Origin: Endozoicomonas sp. 8E
Lineage (GTDB): Bacteria; Pseudomonadota; Gammaproteobacteria; Pseudomonadales; Endozoicomonadaceae
NCBI RefSeq assembly: GCF_032883915.1
Contig: NZ_CP120717.1
Coordinates: forward strand, 677,501 to 741,500
Direction of reading: 5' to 3'
DNA: 64,000 nt
The stretch's first letter is position 1. Each line of letters opens with the position of its first letter. The position numbers and the translations under genes are program-made. Below are positions 46,265-54,994 of this stretch, in pieces. The notes under the pieces are model-generated. The model was not told where the DNA came from and ran no database searches. It worked only from the letters and a program-made list of their open reading frames with translations.

Positions 46265-47512
46265 CTACTTCGCTCCAGCTTTGATCAAGGCTTCCACACA
46301 GTCGAAATTGCCCAGCTCGGTTGCGATGGACAGCGGAGTGTCGCCATTCGGCAGGGCAGCGTTGAGATCCGCCCCGGCGTTGATCAGGAGTTGCACGCAT
46401 TCGGTGTTATCTTCTTGTGCAGCGATGAGCAGCGGGGTCGCGCCATCCTTATTTCGGGCGTTGATATTCGCCTTGCCTTTGATCAGGGCTTTCATGCAGT
46501 CGGTATTGCCTGTCGCAGCAGCGGCGAACAGCGGAGTGACGGCATCCCTGATCCTGACGGCGTTGAGATCCGCCCCGGCGTTAATAAGGAGTTGCGCGCA
46601 TTCGGTGTTATTTTCCTGGGCAGCGATTAATAGCGGGGTGGCGCCATCCTCAGCCCGGGCGTTGAGATCCGCCCCGGCGTTGATCAGGAGTTTCACGCAT
46701 TCGGGGTTGTTTTCTTGTGTAGCGATGAGCAGCGGGGTGGCGCCATCCGGTAAGGCGGTGTTGAGCTCCGCCTCGGCGTTGATCAGGAGTTTCGTGCATT
46801 CGATGTTATTCTCTTGTGCAGCGATGAACAGCGGGGTGGCGCCATCCTCAGTCCGGGCGTTGAGATCCGCCCCGGCGTTGATCAGGAGTTTCGCGCATTC
46901 GATGTTATTTTCTTGTGCAGCGATGAACAGCGGGGTGGCGCCATCCTCAGTCCGGGCGTTGAGATCCGCCCCGGCGTTGATCAGGATTTTCACGCATTCG
47001 GTGTTATTTTCCTCGGCAGCGATGAATAGCGGGGTGGTGCCATCCTCAGTCCGGGCGTTGAGATGCGCCCCGGCCTTGATCAGGCGTTCGACGACATCCG
47101 TGTGCCCTCTGATGGATGCCAACATCAAGGCAGTGAAATCAGCAGTCATAACAGCATTGATATTGACCCCTTCTGCCAGAGACCTCTCCACCTGATCCAG
47201 ATCCCCGTTTAAACAGGCACTATAAAACGTCTGATCGGGGAAAAAATTATCCGGGTGAGATTCACTGGTGTTCTGATTCACCACAGGCATCGGGTTTTGC
47301 CGGCACATGGCACAACGGCGTGATCCGATGGGCTGATCAACAAAACACCTCGATATACAGTCCAGATCGAAGAGGTGACCACAACATTGGGTTTTGACGA
47401 CCACAGGCGCTTCACTTCGGCCATGAAAGGGAGCCAAACAAATAGGACAGTGGTCGGCCTTCAGTGTCCATGGGGAGAGGGTAGTGAACAATGCCACACA
47501 TAAGTAGAACAT
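46265..47512 (-). CDS. RA25, RING-like/ankyrin protein (415 aa)
   Basis: Start MFYLCVALFTTLSPW; CPIC, CCGHLFDLDC, CAMC. About ten ankyrin units, including two adjacent TEDGATPLFIAAQENNIEC units nearly identical at DNA level (about 46820-47020). It ends IKAGAK-TAG. Leader and 5' part closely match RA9, RA12 and RA22. Confidence 0.88.
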   Translation of the reverse strand: MFYLCVALFTTLSPWTLKADHCPICLAPFHGRSEAPVVVKTQCCGHLFDLDCISRCFVDQPIGSRRCAMCRQNPMPVVNQNTSESHPDNFFPDQTFYSACLNGDLDQVERSLAEGVNINAVMTADFTALMLASIRGHTDVVERLIKAGAHLNARTEDGTTPLFIAAEENNTECVKILINAGADLNARTEDGATPLFIAAQENNIECAKLLINAGADLNARTEDGATPLFIAAQENNIECTKLLINAEAELNTALPDGATPLLIATQENNPECVKLLINAGADLNARAEDGATPLLIAAQENNTECAQLLINAGADLNAVRIRDAVTPLFAAAATGNTDCMKALIKGKANINARNKDGATPLLIAAQEDNTECVQLLINAGADLNAALPNGDTPLSIATELGNFDCVEALIKAGAK

Positions 47513-47689
47513 CTGTGTTGGTCAATAAGCCGTGTGGGTTAGATACAAAAAAGCATGTTAGTTCATCTATATGGCTATCAAAGTTTGCTGTGTCCAAATA
47601 ATCACCTGTTTCAAAAGCTTAGAAGGTGGGAACACCTGAGAGCCATGTTCACTGGACAACATAAATCCTTTCTTTTGTGGCCTTCACGG

Positions 47690-49198
47690 CTACTTTGCAC
47701 CAGCCTTGATCAGGGCTTCCATGCAGTCGGTATTGCCCATCGCGGTTGCAATGGAGAGCGGGGTGGCACCATCCGTAATCCTGGTAGCGTTGAGATCCGC
47801 CCCGGCGTTGATCAGGAGGTTCACGCAGTCGATGTTATTTTCTTTGGCAGCGATGTAGAGTGGGGTGGTGCCATCCGACGCGGCGGCGTTGAGATCCGCC
47901 CCGACGTGGATCAGGGTTTCCACGCAATCGGTATGGCCTTTCCAGGCTGCGATGAAAAGTGGGGTGACGCTATCCTTAGCCCTGACGGCGTTGAGATCTG
48001 CCCCGCCGTTGATCAGGATTTCCACGCAATCGGCATTGCCTTTCCAGACTGCGATGAGAAGCGGGGTGGCGCCATCCTTAGCCCGTGGGGTGTTGAGATC
48101 CACCCCGGCGTTGATCAGGAGTTTCAGACAGTCGGTGTTATTTTCTTGTATAGCGATGAACAGCGGTGTGCTGCTATCCGAAGTTCTGGCAACGTTAAGG
48201 TTTGCCCCTGCTTCGATCAATATTTTCAGGGATTCGATGTTATTTTTAAGGGCAGCGATGAGTAGTGCGGTGGTACCATTCTTAGTTTTCGCGTTGAGAT
48301 CTGCGTTGGCTTCGGTCAGGGCTTTCACGCTGTCGGTATTGCCTTTAAGGGCAGCGATGAATAGTGGGGTGATACCATTCTCAGTCCGGGCGTTGACGTC
48401 CGCCCCGGTGTTGATCAGGAGTTTCAAGCAGTCGGTGTTATTTTCCTGGGCGGCGAAGAACAGCGGGGTGGCGCCATCCGATAAGGCGGCGTTGAGACAC
48501 GCCCCAGCGTTGATCAGGAGTTTCACGCAGCCGGTATTGCCCTTCTTTGCAGCGATCAACAGCGGGGTGGCACCATTCGAAAAGGCGGCGTTGAGATTCG
48601 CCCCGGCGTTGATCAGGAGTTCCAAGCAGTCGATGTTATTTTCCTGAGCAGCAAAGAGCATTGCGGTGGCACCACCTGTGGAGGTGGCGTTGAGATTCGC
48701 CCCCGCTTTGATCAGGCTTTCGACGATTGCTTTCTGCCCCCCGTCGGATGCCATCATCAAGGCAGTGAAGTCATCATGCGTAACGGCATTGACATTGACT
48801 CCTTCTGCCAGTGACTTCTCAACCTGATCCAAATCCCCGTCATAACAGGCATCATAAAACGACTGATCGGGGAAAAAGGTATCCGGGAGAGATTCACTGG
48901 TGTTCTGATTCACCACAGGCATTGGGTCTTGCCGACACATCGCGCACCGTCTTGAGCCGATGGGCTGATCAACAAAACACCTCGAAATACAGTCCAGATC
49001 GAAGAGGTGGCCGCAACATTGGGTTGTGACGACCACGGGCGTTACATTTCGGCCATGAAAGTAAGCCAGACAAATAGGACATTGATCGGCCCTCAGTGTC
49101 CATGGGGAGACGCTGGCGAGCAATGCTATCCATAAGTAGAACGTCTGTGTTAGCCAATAAGGAGCACGGGTTAGATACAAAAAAACATGGTGGTTCAT
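47690..49198 (-). CDS. RA26, RING-like/ankyrin protein (502 aa), start codon shifted
   Basis: The usual ATG of the hydrophobic N-terminus is ACG here (codons QTFYLWIALLASVSPW), and the in-frame TGA normally just before it is TGG, so the frame stays open to an ATG at 49198. The product would carry 18 extra residues (MNHHVFLYLTRAPYWLTQ), which lengthens the hydrophobic start. RING motif CCGHLFDLDC. About twelve ankyrin units, ending IKAGAK-TAG. Alternatively translation starts at a near-cognate codon or the gene is poorly expressed. Confidence 0.8.
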   Translation of the reverse strand: MNHHVFLYLTRAPYWLTQTFYLWIALLASVSPWTLRADQCPICLAYFHGRNVTPVVVTTQCCGHLFDLDCISRCFVDQPIGSRRCAMCRQDPMPVVNQNTSESLPDTFFPDQSFYDACYDGDLDQVEKSLAEGVNVNAVTHDDFTALMMASDGGQKAIVESLIKAGANLNATSTGGATAMLFAAQENNIDCLELLINAGANLNAAFSNGATPLLIAAKKGNTGCVKLLINAGACLNAALSDGATPLFFAAQENNTDCLKLLINTGADVNARTENGITPLFIAALKGNTDSVKALTEANADLNAKTKNGTTALLIAALKNNIESLKILIEAGANLNVARTSDSSTPLFIAIQENNTDCLKLLINAGVDLNTPRAKDGATPLLIAVWKGNADCVEILINGGADLNAVRAKDSVTPLFIAAWKGHTDCVETLIHVGADLNAAASDGTTPLYIAAKENNIDCVNLLINAGADLNATRITDGATPLSIATAMGNTDCMEALIKAGAK

Positions 49199-49416
49199 TT
49201 ATGTGGCTATCAAAATTTGCTGTGACTAAATAATCACTCATTTCAAAATCTCAGAAGATGGGAACACCTGAAAGCCGTGGTTACTGGATAACTCCCCGAC
49301 TTTCTTTTGTACCCTTTTATGCCTCAGTTCCCTACTTTGCCTCAGCCTCCGTAAGGACTTTCACGCAGTCGGTATTGCCTAATTCGATTGCAATGGACAG
49401 CGGGGTGGCGCCACCT

Positions 49417-50286
49417 TTAGTCCAAGGCGTTGAGAAACGCCTCGGCTTTGATCAGTGCTTTCTCGCATTCGGTATTGCCCTTCGTAATAGCGGCGACCAA
49501 CGGGGTGGCGCCATCCAAAGTCCTGACGGGATTGAGATCCGCCCCGACGTGGATCAGGATTTCCAGGCAATCGGTATAGCCTTTCCAGGCTGCGATGAAA
49601 AGTGGGGTGGCGCCATCCGAAGTCCTGACGGCGTTGAGGTCTGCTCCGGCGTTGATCAGGATTTCCAGGCAATCGGTATTGCCTTTCAAAGCTGCGATGA
49701 AAAGCGGGGAGGTGCCATTCGAAGTTCTGGCGGCGTTTATATCCGCCCCAGCATTGATCAGGAGTTTCACGCAGTCGGGTTTATTTTCCTGGGCAGCGAA
49801 GAACAGCGCGGTAGCACCACTCGGACGGGCGGCGTTGGGGTTCGCCCTGGCGTTGATAAGGCGTTTGACGACGTCCGTGTGCCCCCAGTAGGATGCCAAC
49901 ATCAAGGCCGTGAAATCATCAGTCATAATGGCATTGACATTGACTCCTTCTGTCAGTGACTTCTCCACCTGATCCAAATCCCCGTCATAACAGGCATCAT
50001 AAAACGTCTGATCGGGGAAAAATGTATCCGGGAGAGATTCACTGGTGTTCTGATTCACCAAAGGCATCGGGTTTTGCCGACACATCGCGCAACTGCGTGA
50101 GCCGATGGGCTGATTAAAAAAACACCTCGATATACAGTCCAGATCGAAGAGTTGGCCACAACATTGGGCTTTGACGACCTCAGGTACTGCATCACTGCTA
50201 TCGAAGTAAGTTAAACAAATAGGACATTGATCCGCCTTCAGTGTCCAGGAGAGGGTAGTGAGCAATGCCATCCATAAGTAGAGCAT
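49417..50286 (-). CDS. RA27, RING-like/ankyrin protein (289 aa) ending at an old frameshift
   Basis: The start MLYLWMALLTTLSWTLKAD at 50286 is chosen by homology (the frame is open 12 codons further to a TTG). RING motif CCGQLFDLDC, with an unusual CLTYFDSSDAVPEVV spacer. About six ankyrin units end FLNALD-TAA. Directly after, a shifted frame continues TKGGATPLSIAIELGNTDC to EAEAK at 49332, so a one-base slip removed the last unit. RA29 and RA33 share the same slip. Confidence 0.83.
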   Translation of the reverse strand: MLYLWMALLTTLSWTLKADQCPICLTYFDSSDAVPEVVKAQCCGQLFDLDCISRCFFNQPIGSRSCAMCRQNPMPLVNQNTSESLPDTFFPDQTFYDACYDGDLDQVEKSLTEGVNVNAIMTDDFTALMLASYWGHTDVVKRLINARANPNAARPSGATALFFAAQENKPDCVKLLINAGADINAARTSNGTSPLFIAALKGNTDCLEILINAGADLNAVRTSDGATPLFIAAWKGYTDCLEILIHVGADLNPVRTLDGATPLVAAITKGNTECEKALIKAEAFLNALD

Positions 50287-50422
50287 CTGTGCTAGCCGAT
50301 AATTAGTGCGGGTTAGGTGCAAAGAAAGTATGGTAGCTCATTTGTATGGCTATCAAAGTTTACTGTGGCTAAATAATCACGAATTTCTAAAACTCAGAAG
50401 ATGGGAACTCCTTAAAGCCGTG

Positions 50423-51307
50423 TTACAGGATAATGCAGTACCCTTCATTTGTTCTCTTCGGAGTCTTGGCCTTGATAAGGGCCAGTGCGCAGTCGATGTT
50501 GTTCATCTCGATTGCGATGGACAGCGGGGTGGCGCCATCACTGGTTCTGGCCGCGTTGATATCCGCCCCGGCGTTAATCAGGAGTTTCGCGCAGCTGGAG
50601 TTATTTTCCTGGACAGCGAGGAACAGCGGGGTGGTACCATCCGGCAAGGCGGCGTTGAGATCCGCCCCATTTTTGATCAGGAGTTCCACGGAGCCTGAAG
50701 AGCCTCTGGAGGCTGCAATGAGTAGCAGCGTGTTGCCATCCCTGAACCGGGTGTTGAGATCTGCCTCGTCTTTGATCAAGAGTTCCACGCACTTGAAATA
50801 GCCTCTCGAAACAGCGATGAACAGAGGGGTGGCGCCGTCCTCAGTCCGGGCGGTATTGACGTCCGCCCCGGCCTTGATCAGGCGGTCGACGATCACTTCA
50901 TCCCCCTCATTGGATGCCAACATCAAGGGAGTATCCTTCTTCATGACGGCATTGACATTGACTCCTTCTGCCAGAGACCTTTCCACCTGATCCAGATCCC
51001 CGTTTACACAGGCAAGATAAAATGTCCGATCGGGGAAAAATGTATTCGGGTGAGATTCACTGGTGTTCTGATTCACCACAGGCATCGGGTCTTGTCGGCA
51101 CATCGCACACCGGCGTGAGCTCATGGGCTGATCAGCAAAACACCTCGATATACAGTCCAGATCGAAGCGTTGGCCACAACATTGGGTTGTGACGACCACA
51201 GGCGCTTCACTTCGACCATGGAAGTCAGCCAGACAAATAGGACATTGATCAGCCTTTACTATTGACGGGCAGAGGGTAGTGAGCAATGCCACCCATAAGT
51301 AAAACAT
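50423..51307 (-). CDS. RA28, RING-like/ankyrin protein (294 aa), recombinant of two subtypes
   Basis: The first part (MFYLWVALLTTLCPS through FFPDRTFYLACVNGDLDQVE) matches RA32. From MKKDTPLMLASNEGDE onward the sequence is nearly identical to RA31 and RA35, but without three of their ankyrin units. The crossover lies at about 50940-50975. RING motif CCGQRFDLDC; about six units; C-terminus KRTNEGYCIIL as in RA31. It carries a type A N-terminus on a type B-derived body. Confidence 0.87.
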   Translation of the reverse strand: MFYLWVALLTTLCPSIVKADQCPICLADFHGRSEAPVVVTTQCCGQRFDLDCISRCFADQPMSSRRCAMCRQDPMPVVNQNTSESHPNTFFPDRTFYLACVNGDLDQVERSLAEGVNVNAVMKKDTPLMLASNEGDEVIVDRLIKAGADVNTARTEDGATPLFIAVSRGYFKCVELLIKDEADLNTRFRDGNTLLLIAASRGSSGSVELLIKNGADLNAALPDGTTPLFLAVQENNSSCAKLLINAGADINAARTSDGATPLSIAIEMNNIDCALALIKAKTPKRTNEGYCIIL

Positions 51308-51562
51308 CTGTGTTGGTCAATAAGTAGCTTGGGTTAGATACAAAAAAAGTATGGTAGTTCATTTGTATGACTATCACAGTTTGCTGTGACCAAATAATCA
51401 TGAATATCAAAAAACCGGAAGATGGGAACACCTGAAAGTTGTGGTTACTGGATAACACGACGCCTTTCTTTTGTTCCCTTCCTTGCCTCGGACTCAATAA
51501 GGACTTTCGCATAGACGGTATTGCCCAATTTGGTTGCACTGGACGGCGGGGTGGAGCCACCT

Positions 51563-52432
51563 TTAGTCCAGGGCGTTGAGATGCTCCTCGGCTTCGATCA
51601 GTGCATTCACGCATTCGGTATTGCCTCTGGCAACTGCGGCGCCTAGCGGGGAGGCGCCATCCAAAGTCCTGTAGGCATTGAGATCCGCCCCGGCGTGGAT
51701 CAGGATTTCCAGGCAATCGGTATTGCCCTCCTGGGCAGCAATGTAAAGTGGAGTGGCGCCATCGTCAGTCCGAGCGGCGTTGACGTCTGCCCCGGCATTG
51801 ATCAGGAGTTTCAAACAGTCGGAATGGCCCTTCATGGCTGCGAAGAATATCGGAGTGGCGCCAGTCAGCAGGGCAGCGTTGAGATCTGCCCCGGCGTTGA
51901 TCAGGAGTTGCACGCATTCGGTGTTATTTTCCAGGGCAGCGAAGTACAGCGCGGTAGCGCCACTCGAATGTGCGGCGTTGGGGTTTGCCCCGGCGTTGAT
52001 AAGGCGTTCGACGACGTCCATGTGCCCTCCATAGGACGCCAACATCAGGGCCGTTAAATCATCATTCATAACGGCATTGACATTAACTCCTTCTGCCAGT
52101 GATCTTTCCACCTGTTCCAAATCCCCGTCTAAACAGGCACGAAAAAATGTCTGATCGGGGAAAAATGTATCCGGGTGAGATTCACTGGTGTTCAGGTTCA
52201 CCAGAGGCATCGGGTTTTGCCGACACATCGCACAACGGCGTGAGCCGATGGGCTGATCAATAAACCACTTTGAAACACAATCCAGATCGAAGAGGCGGCC
52301 ACAACATTGAGTTTTGACAACCACAGGCGCTGAATCACGGCTTTGGAAGCAAGCCAAACAAATAGGACATTGATCGGCCTCCGGTTTCCAGGGGGAGAGG
52401 GCAGCGAGCAATGCCATCCACGAGAAGAACAT
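51563..52432 (-). CDS. RA29, RING-like/ankyrin protein (289 aa) ending at the shared frameshift
   Basis: Start MFFSWMALLAALSPWKPEAD; RING motif CCGRLFDLDC (Arg for His) with a KWFIDQPIGSRR spacer. About six ankyrin units end HLNALD-TAA. The shifted frame beyond it (TKGGSTPPSSATKLGN to KGTKERRRVIQ, ending about 51445) is the lost last unit and tail. The ends match RA33, but the middle (about 51720-51945) is a near-exact copy of part of RA23, so a segment was replaced. Confidence 0.85.
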   Translation of the reverse strand: MFFSWMALLAALSPWKPEADQCPICLACFQSRDSAPVVVKTQCCGRLFDLDCVSKWFIDQPIGSRRCAMCRQNPMPLVNLNTSESHPDTFFPDQTFFRACLDGDLEQVERSLAEGVNVNAVMNDDLTALMLASYGGHMDVVERLINAGANPNAAHSSGATALYFAALENNTECVQLLINAGADLNAALLTGATPIFFAAMKGHSDCLKLLINAGADVNAARTDDGATPLYIAAQEGNTDCLEILIHAGADLNAYRTLDGASPLGAAVARGNTECVNALIEAEEHLNALD

Positions 52433-52565
52433 CTGTTTTGGTCAATAAGCACGGGTTAGATCCAAACAAGCATGATAGTTCATTTATATGGCTATCACAG
52501 TTTGCTGTGACCAAATAATCATGAATATCAAAAAACCGGAAGATGGGAACACTTGAAAGCTGTTT

Positions 52566-53555
52566 TTACTGGATAGCAAAATGCCTTTCTTTTGTTTCCT
52601 TCCTTTCTTTGGTCGCAGTAAGGGCTTCCACGCAGTCGGTATGGCCCAACCTGGTTGCGATGGACAGTGGGGTGGCGCCATCCGAAGTCCTGGCGGCGTT
52701 GAGATCCGCCTCGGCGTTGACCAGTGCTTTCACACATTCGGTATTGCCTTTCTCAGCAGCGGCGAGCAACGGGGTGGCGCCATCCGAAGTCCTGGCGGCG
52801 TTGAGATCCGCCCCGAAGTGGATCAGGATTTCCACGCAATCGTTGCAGCCCCTCCAGGCTGCGATGAACAGCGGGGTGGCGCCATCCGAAGTCCTGGCGG
52901 CGTTGAGATCCGCCCCGGCGTTGATCAGGATTTTCACGCAATCGGTATTGCCTTTCCAAGCTGCGAAGAAAAGCGGTGTGGCGCCATTCGAGGTCATGGC
53001 GGCGTTGAGATTCGCCCCGGCGTTGATCAGAAGTTTCACGCAGTCGGGGTTATTTTCCCGGGCAGCGAAGAACAGCGCGGTAGCACCACACGAACGGGCG
53101 GCGTTGACGTTTGCTCCGGCGTTGATAAGGCGTTCAACGACGTCCGTGTGCCCTCCGGAGGATGCCAACATCAAAGGTGTGAAATCATCGGTCATAACGG
53201 CATTGACATTGACTCCTTCTGCCAGTGACTTCTCCACCTGATCCAAATCCCCGTCATAACAGGCATCATAAAAGGTCTGATTGGGGAAAAATGTATCCGG
53301 GTACGATTCACCGGTATTCCAATGCAAAACAGGGAGCGGGTTTTGTCGGCAATACCCGCACTGGCGAGAGCCTGTGGGCTGAATAACAAATTGCCTCGTA
53401 ATGCAGTCCAGATGGTAGAAGTGGCGACATCGGGTGATGACGAACACAGGCGCTCTATAACGGCTGTGGTAGCAATCCAGACAAATTTCAAGTTGATCGG
53501 CCTTCAGTGTCCATGAGAAGAGGGCAGCGATCAATGTGATCCATAAGTAGAACAT
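52566..53555 (-). CDS. RA30, RING-H2-type/ankyrin protein (329 aa)
   Basis: Start MFYLWITLIAALFSW at 53555 by homology; the frame is open to an ATG at 53600 (15 more residues). The RING is unusual: EICLDC gives a C-x2-C pair moved three residues downstream, followed by RCRHFYHLDC and CGYC, so a full C3H2C3 set is present without the CC doublet. About seven ankyrin units, of the NAARTSDGATPLFIAAW type. Tail KETKERHFAIQ. RA37 has the same RING subtype. Confidence 0.86.
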   Translation of the reverse strand: MFYLWITLIAALFSWTLKADQLEICLDCYHSRYRAPVFVITRCRHFYHLDCITRQFVIQPTGSRQCGYCRQNPLPVLHWNTGESYPDTFFPNQTFYDACYDGDLDQVEKSLAEGVNVNAVMTDDFTPLMLASSGGHTDVVERLINAGANVNAARSCGATALFFAARENNPDCVKLLINAGANLNAAMTSNGATPLFFAAWKGNTDCVKILINAGADLNAARTSDGATPLFIAAWRGCNDCVEILIHFGADLNAARTSDGATPLLAAAEKGNTECVKALVNAEADLNAARTSDGATPLSIATRLGHTDCVEALTATKERKETKERHFAIQ

Positions 53556-53691
53556 CTGTACTGGCCAATAAGCAGTGCGGGTTAGGTCCAAAGAAATCAT
53601 GATAGTTTATTTGTATGGCTATCAAAGTTTGCTGTGACTAAATAATCACGAATTTCTAAAACTCAGAAGATGGGAACTCCTTAAAGCCGTG

Positions 53692-54786
53692 TTACAGGAT
53701 AATGCAGTACCCTTCATTTGTTCTCTTCGAAGTCTTGGCCTCGATAAGGGCCAGTGCGCAGTCGATGTTGTCCATCTCGATTGCGATGGACAGCGGGGTG
53801 GCGCCATCACTGGTTCTGGCCGCGTTGATATCCGCCCCGGCGTTAATCAGGAGTTTCGCGCAGCTGGAGTTATTTTCCTGGACAGCGAGGAACAGCGGGG
53901 TGGTACCATCCGGCAAGGCGGCGTTGAGATCCGCCCCATTTTTGATCAGGAGTTCCACGGAGCCTGAAGAGCCCCTGGAGGCTGCAATGAGTAGCAGCGT
54001 GTTGCCATCCCTGAACCGGGTGTTGAGATCTGCCTCGTCTTTGATCAAGAGTTCCACGCACTTGAAATAGCCTCTTGAAACAGCGATGAACAGTGGGGTG
54101 GCGCCATCCGAAGTCTTGGGGATGTTGGGATCTGCCCCGGCATTGAGCAGGAACTTCACGCAGCCGGTTCTGCCTATGTCAGCAGCAAAGTACAGTGCGG
54201 TGGCGCCCGTCACAGTTCGGGCGTTGATATCCGCCCTGGCCTTGAGCAGGCGTTTCACGCAGTTGGTCTTGCCCTGCTGGGCAGCCATCATCAGCGCGGT
54301 GGCGCCGTCCTCAGTCCGGGCGGTATTGACGTCGGCCCCGGCCTTGATCAGGCGGTCGACGATCACTTCATCCCCCTCATTGGATGCCAACATCAAGGGA
54401 GTATCCTTCTTCATGACGGCATTGACATTGACTCCTTCTGCCAGTGCTCTGAACACCTGTCTCCGGTCCCCGATTGAACAGGCATTATAAAACATCAGAT
54501 TGGGGAAAAATTTAGCCTGGTGAGATTTACCGGTGTTCAAATTCATCACAGGGAACGGGTCTCTCCGGCAATACGCGCACTGGCGGCGGTCTATGGGTAC
54601 TTCAAGAAATAGCTGCGTTATACAGTCCACATGGTAGCGGTGGCCACATTGGGTTTGAAATACAGGTTTGATGGCCACAGCCGTCACATCGCGACCATGG
54701 AAGTCTTCCAAACAAATAGGACAGGCATCGTTCGTCGACGCTACGTCAGGTCCCATGGGAAAAGGCGAGTGAGTAGTGGCATCCAC
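53692..54786 (-). CDS. RA31, RING-H2/ankyrin protein (364 aa), type B with strong Shine-Dalgarno
   Basis: GTG start at 54786 with AGGAGG 8 nt upstream. N-terminus MDATTHSPFPMGPDVASTND is hydrophilic. The RING is canonical C3H2C3: CPIC, QCGHRYHVDC, CAYC. The linker is diverged (GKSHQAKFFPN). About eight ankyrin units include ALMMAAQQGKTNCVKRLL and ALYFAADIGRTGC, which suggest an older lineage. C-terminus KRTNEGYCIIL. RA35 is an almost identical copy 4,362 bp away. This is a good candidate for the ancestral form of the family. Confidence 0.9.
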   Translation of the reverse strand: MDATTHSPFPMGPDVASTNDACPICLEDFHGRDVTAVAIKPVFQTQCGHRYHVDCITQLFLEVPIDRRQCAYCRRDPFPVMNLNTGKSHQAKFFPNLMFYNACSIGDRRQVFRALAEGVNVNAVMKKDTPLMLASNEGDEVIVDRLIKAGADVNTARTEDGATALMMAAQQGKTNCVKRLLKARADINARTVTGATALYFAADIGRTGCVKFLLNAGADPNIPKTSDGATPLFIAVSRGYFKCVELLIKDEADLNTRFRDGNTLLLIAASRGSSGSVELLIKNGADLNAALPDGTTPLFLAVQENNSSCAKLLINAGADINAARTSDGATPLSIAIEMDNIDCALALIEAKTSKRTNEGYCIIL

Positions 54787-54794
54787 CAGTAAAA

Positions 54795-54800
54795 CCTCCT
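54795..54800 (-). promoter_or_regulatory. Shine-Dalgarno of RA31
   Basis: AGGAGG on the minus strand, 8 nt before the GTG start. In most other RA genes the aligned bases are CAGATG, so the last three form the ATG of the hydrophobic reading frame. It decides the start of RA31. Confidence 0.85.
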
Positions 54801-54994
54801 CGTTATTTTATTCAATGAGTTATCCACATAAGTCTTGGACACCAAAAAAGTACGATAATTCAGTTTTATGGCTATTAAATTTGCTGTGACTAAATAATCA
54901 CGCATTTCAAAACACAGAAGCCGGGAATACCTGAAAGCTGTGTTTAGCGGGTAACACAACGCCTTTTTTTTGTTCCCCTCCTTGCTTCAGTTCC

